Of a stretch of DNA of 7,521 nucleotides, positions 6,778-7,521 are shown one piece after another. Position numbers and translations under genes: made by a program. The notes beneath the pieces are model-generated. The model was given only the letters and a program-made list of their open reading frames with translations. It ran no database searches and was not told where the DNA came from. The stretch is taken from the NCBI GenBank assembly GCA_002385265.1, contig DGDD01000290.1, positions 1-7,521 of the forward strand, in the 5' to 3' direction. Source of the DNA: Chitinophagaceae bacterium UBA3961 (GTDB lineage Bacteria; Bacteroidota; Bacteroidia; Chitinophagales; Chitinophagaceae). The stretch's first letter is position 1, and each line of letters begins with the position of its first letter.

Positions 6778-6797
6778 AAAATACAGTACTATTTTTT
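6778..6797. terminator. Weak bidirectional terminator between the convergent genes
   Basis: AAAATA (6778-6783) and TATTTT (6790-6795) pair around CAGTAC, with a T-run to 6797 on the plus strand and an A-run giving U's on the minus strand. It sits in the 18-base gap and overlaps the end of the leftward phosphodiesterase gene. The stem is all A-T, so it is weak alone; placement between converging genes is the main support. Confidence 0.35.
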
Positions 6798-7521
6798 GTT
6801 CAAGAATACTTGAGTATTGGTAGTATTGTATTTTCCCACAACAATCACTTTATAAAATTCAGATGGATAAAGAGATAGATCCAAAGTCGTTCTTCTGTAC
6901 TCTCCCGCAACCGTTCCTAAATAGATATAAGTATCTTCTCCACCCTTTTTATAATGATCTGTGGTTGAGATAAAAATCTTTACGGAATCGGATTCACCAT
7001 AAAAATTCCAAGTAAGATCGAGTTTCTTTTGAAAATATACTGCCTTCGCATTCGATACGCTGATAGGTTTAATCAAGGAAACCCCGTCCACTTCTCTCGA
7101 AACTTGTTCCTTCATTTTAATGTTTAGATGATGGGCAATTGTTGGCATGATATCTACTATTCCGGGATTCATACGTTTGGCATAGGAGTTAAGCTTCTTG
7201 TTACTTAGAATCCAAGTATTCCTTTGTCTGGGGCTTTGTCCGCCATGATTACGACCATTCTCTTCCGATCTTCCATGATCCGTTGTTACAATTAACAACC
7301 AATCTTCTTTGTAATTCTTTTCACGAAACGCAATAGCTGCGACCAATTTTTCCAACTGGATATTTAGGTATTGAAGTGCCTGGTCCATTTCTTTGCTATC
7401 GCCGTGTCGATGACCCATATCATCTGTATATTCTAAATACACCCAATTCAAGTCGGCGGCCTCATTACGAATACTGTTCGCAGCCGTTTGAACTACGGTA
7501 TCATCTATTTTATGAATATAA
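6789..7521 (-). CDS. Type I phosphodiesterase / nucleotide pyrophosphatase-like enzyme (alkaline phosphatase superfamily), C-terminal part
   Basis: The reading frame is open from the right edge to the TAG at 6791-6789; 243 residues are visible and the N-terminus is missing. Second-half metal-site motifs of the superfamily are clear: YTDDMGHRHGD (Asp at 7424-7422, His at 7412-7410, matching D-x-x-GH-x-x-G), TTDHG (Asp-His at 7280-7275), and RNHGG (His at 7247-7245). Together these are the usual two-metal ligands of nucleotide pyrophosphatase/phosphodiesterases. The nucleophile Thr/Ser and first Asp would be beyond the edge. After the catalytic end (GIVDIMPTIAHHL, then DGVSLI) comes about 90 residues rich in beta-type sequence, probably a small sandwich domain. 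The TTG at 7451 is not the true start, since coding sequence continues upstream. It converges on the efflux operon with an 18-base gap and is probably unrelated to it. Such enzymes are often secreted, but no signal is visible here. Confidence 0.85.
   Translation of the reverse strand, partial: YIHKIDDTVVQTAANSIRNEAADLNWVYLEYTDDMGHRHGDSKEMDQALQYLNIQLEKLVAAIAFREKNYKEDWLLIVTTDHGRSEENGRNHGGQSPRQRNTWILSNKKLNSYAKRMNPGIVDIMPTIAHHLNIKMKEQVSREVDGVSLIKPISVSNAKAVYFQKKLDLTWNFYGESDSVKIFISTTDHYKKGGEDTYIYLGTVAGEYRRTTLDLSLYPSEFYKVIVVGKYNTTNTQVFLNKK

Noticed and set aside
1..7521. Mobile elements, CRISPR arrays, tRNA or rRNA genes
   Set aside because: I found no terminal inverted repeats with a transposase, no regularly spaced direct repeats, and no tRNA-like or rRNA-like sequence. 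The window is almost completely filled by ordinary genes.

Overview
The window looks like chromosomal DNA from a member of the Bacteroidota; I cannot name a genus. The supports are moderately AT-rich coding sequence, starts that mostly lack a Shine-Dalgarno sequence and sit behind A/T-rich leaders, and a TolC / lipoprotein adaptor / RND pump operon in the order common in that phylum. A partial DPRP-type photolyase/cryptochrome gene fits as well. There is no sign of mobile elements, CRISPR arrays, tRNA or rRNA, and no gene-free stretch longer than about 140 bases.

Layout. Bases 1-229 (minus strand) hold the first 76 codons of a photolyase/cryptochrome-related (DPRP family) gene that runs off the left edge. 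After a 138-base divergent intergenic region comes a rightward cluster: a TetR/AcrR-type repressor (368-988), a TolC-family outer-membrane channel (1053-2390), a lipoprotein membrane-fusion adaptor (2395-3438), an HAE1-type RND inner-membrane pump (3458-6517), and a very small acyl-carrier-protein-like protein (6528-6770). The gaps inside the efflux operon are 4, 19 and 10 bases, so the four downstream genes are probably co-transcribed. A leftward gene for an alkaline-phosphatase-superfamily phosphodiesterase (6789-7521) converges on the operon and enters from the right edge with its N-terminus missing.

How they work together. Channel, adaptor and pump make a complete tripartite proton-driven efflux system: the pump keeps the proton-relay residues D397, D398 and K923, and the adaptor has a clean lipobox. 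The regulatory logic can be read from the DNA. A near-perfect 13-base inverted repeat, TGAACA-C-TGTTCA, lies 13 bases before the repressor start, and a copy differing at one base lies 31 bases before the channel start. The simplest reading is that the TetR protein represses both itself and the pump operon through these two sites, with release by an unknown ligand.

The main oddity is the last gene of the operon. It has the ACP fold signature, but an Asp (D37) stands where the phosphopantetheine-bearing Ser should be, and the protein is net basic. It is therefore unlikely to carry acyl groups and may be an accessory or regulatory piece of the efflux locus. Nothing else in the window points to a wholly new system.
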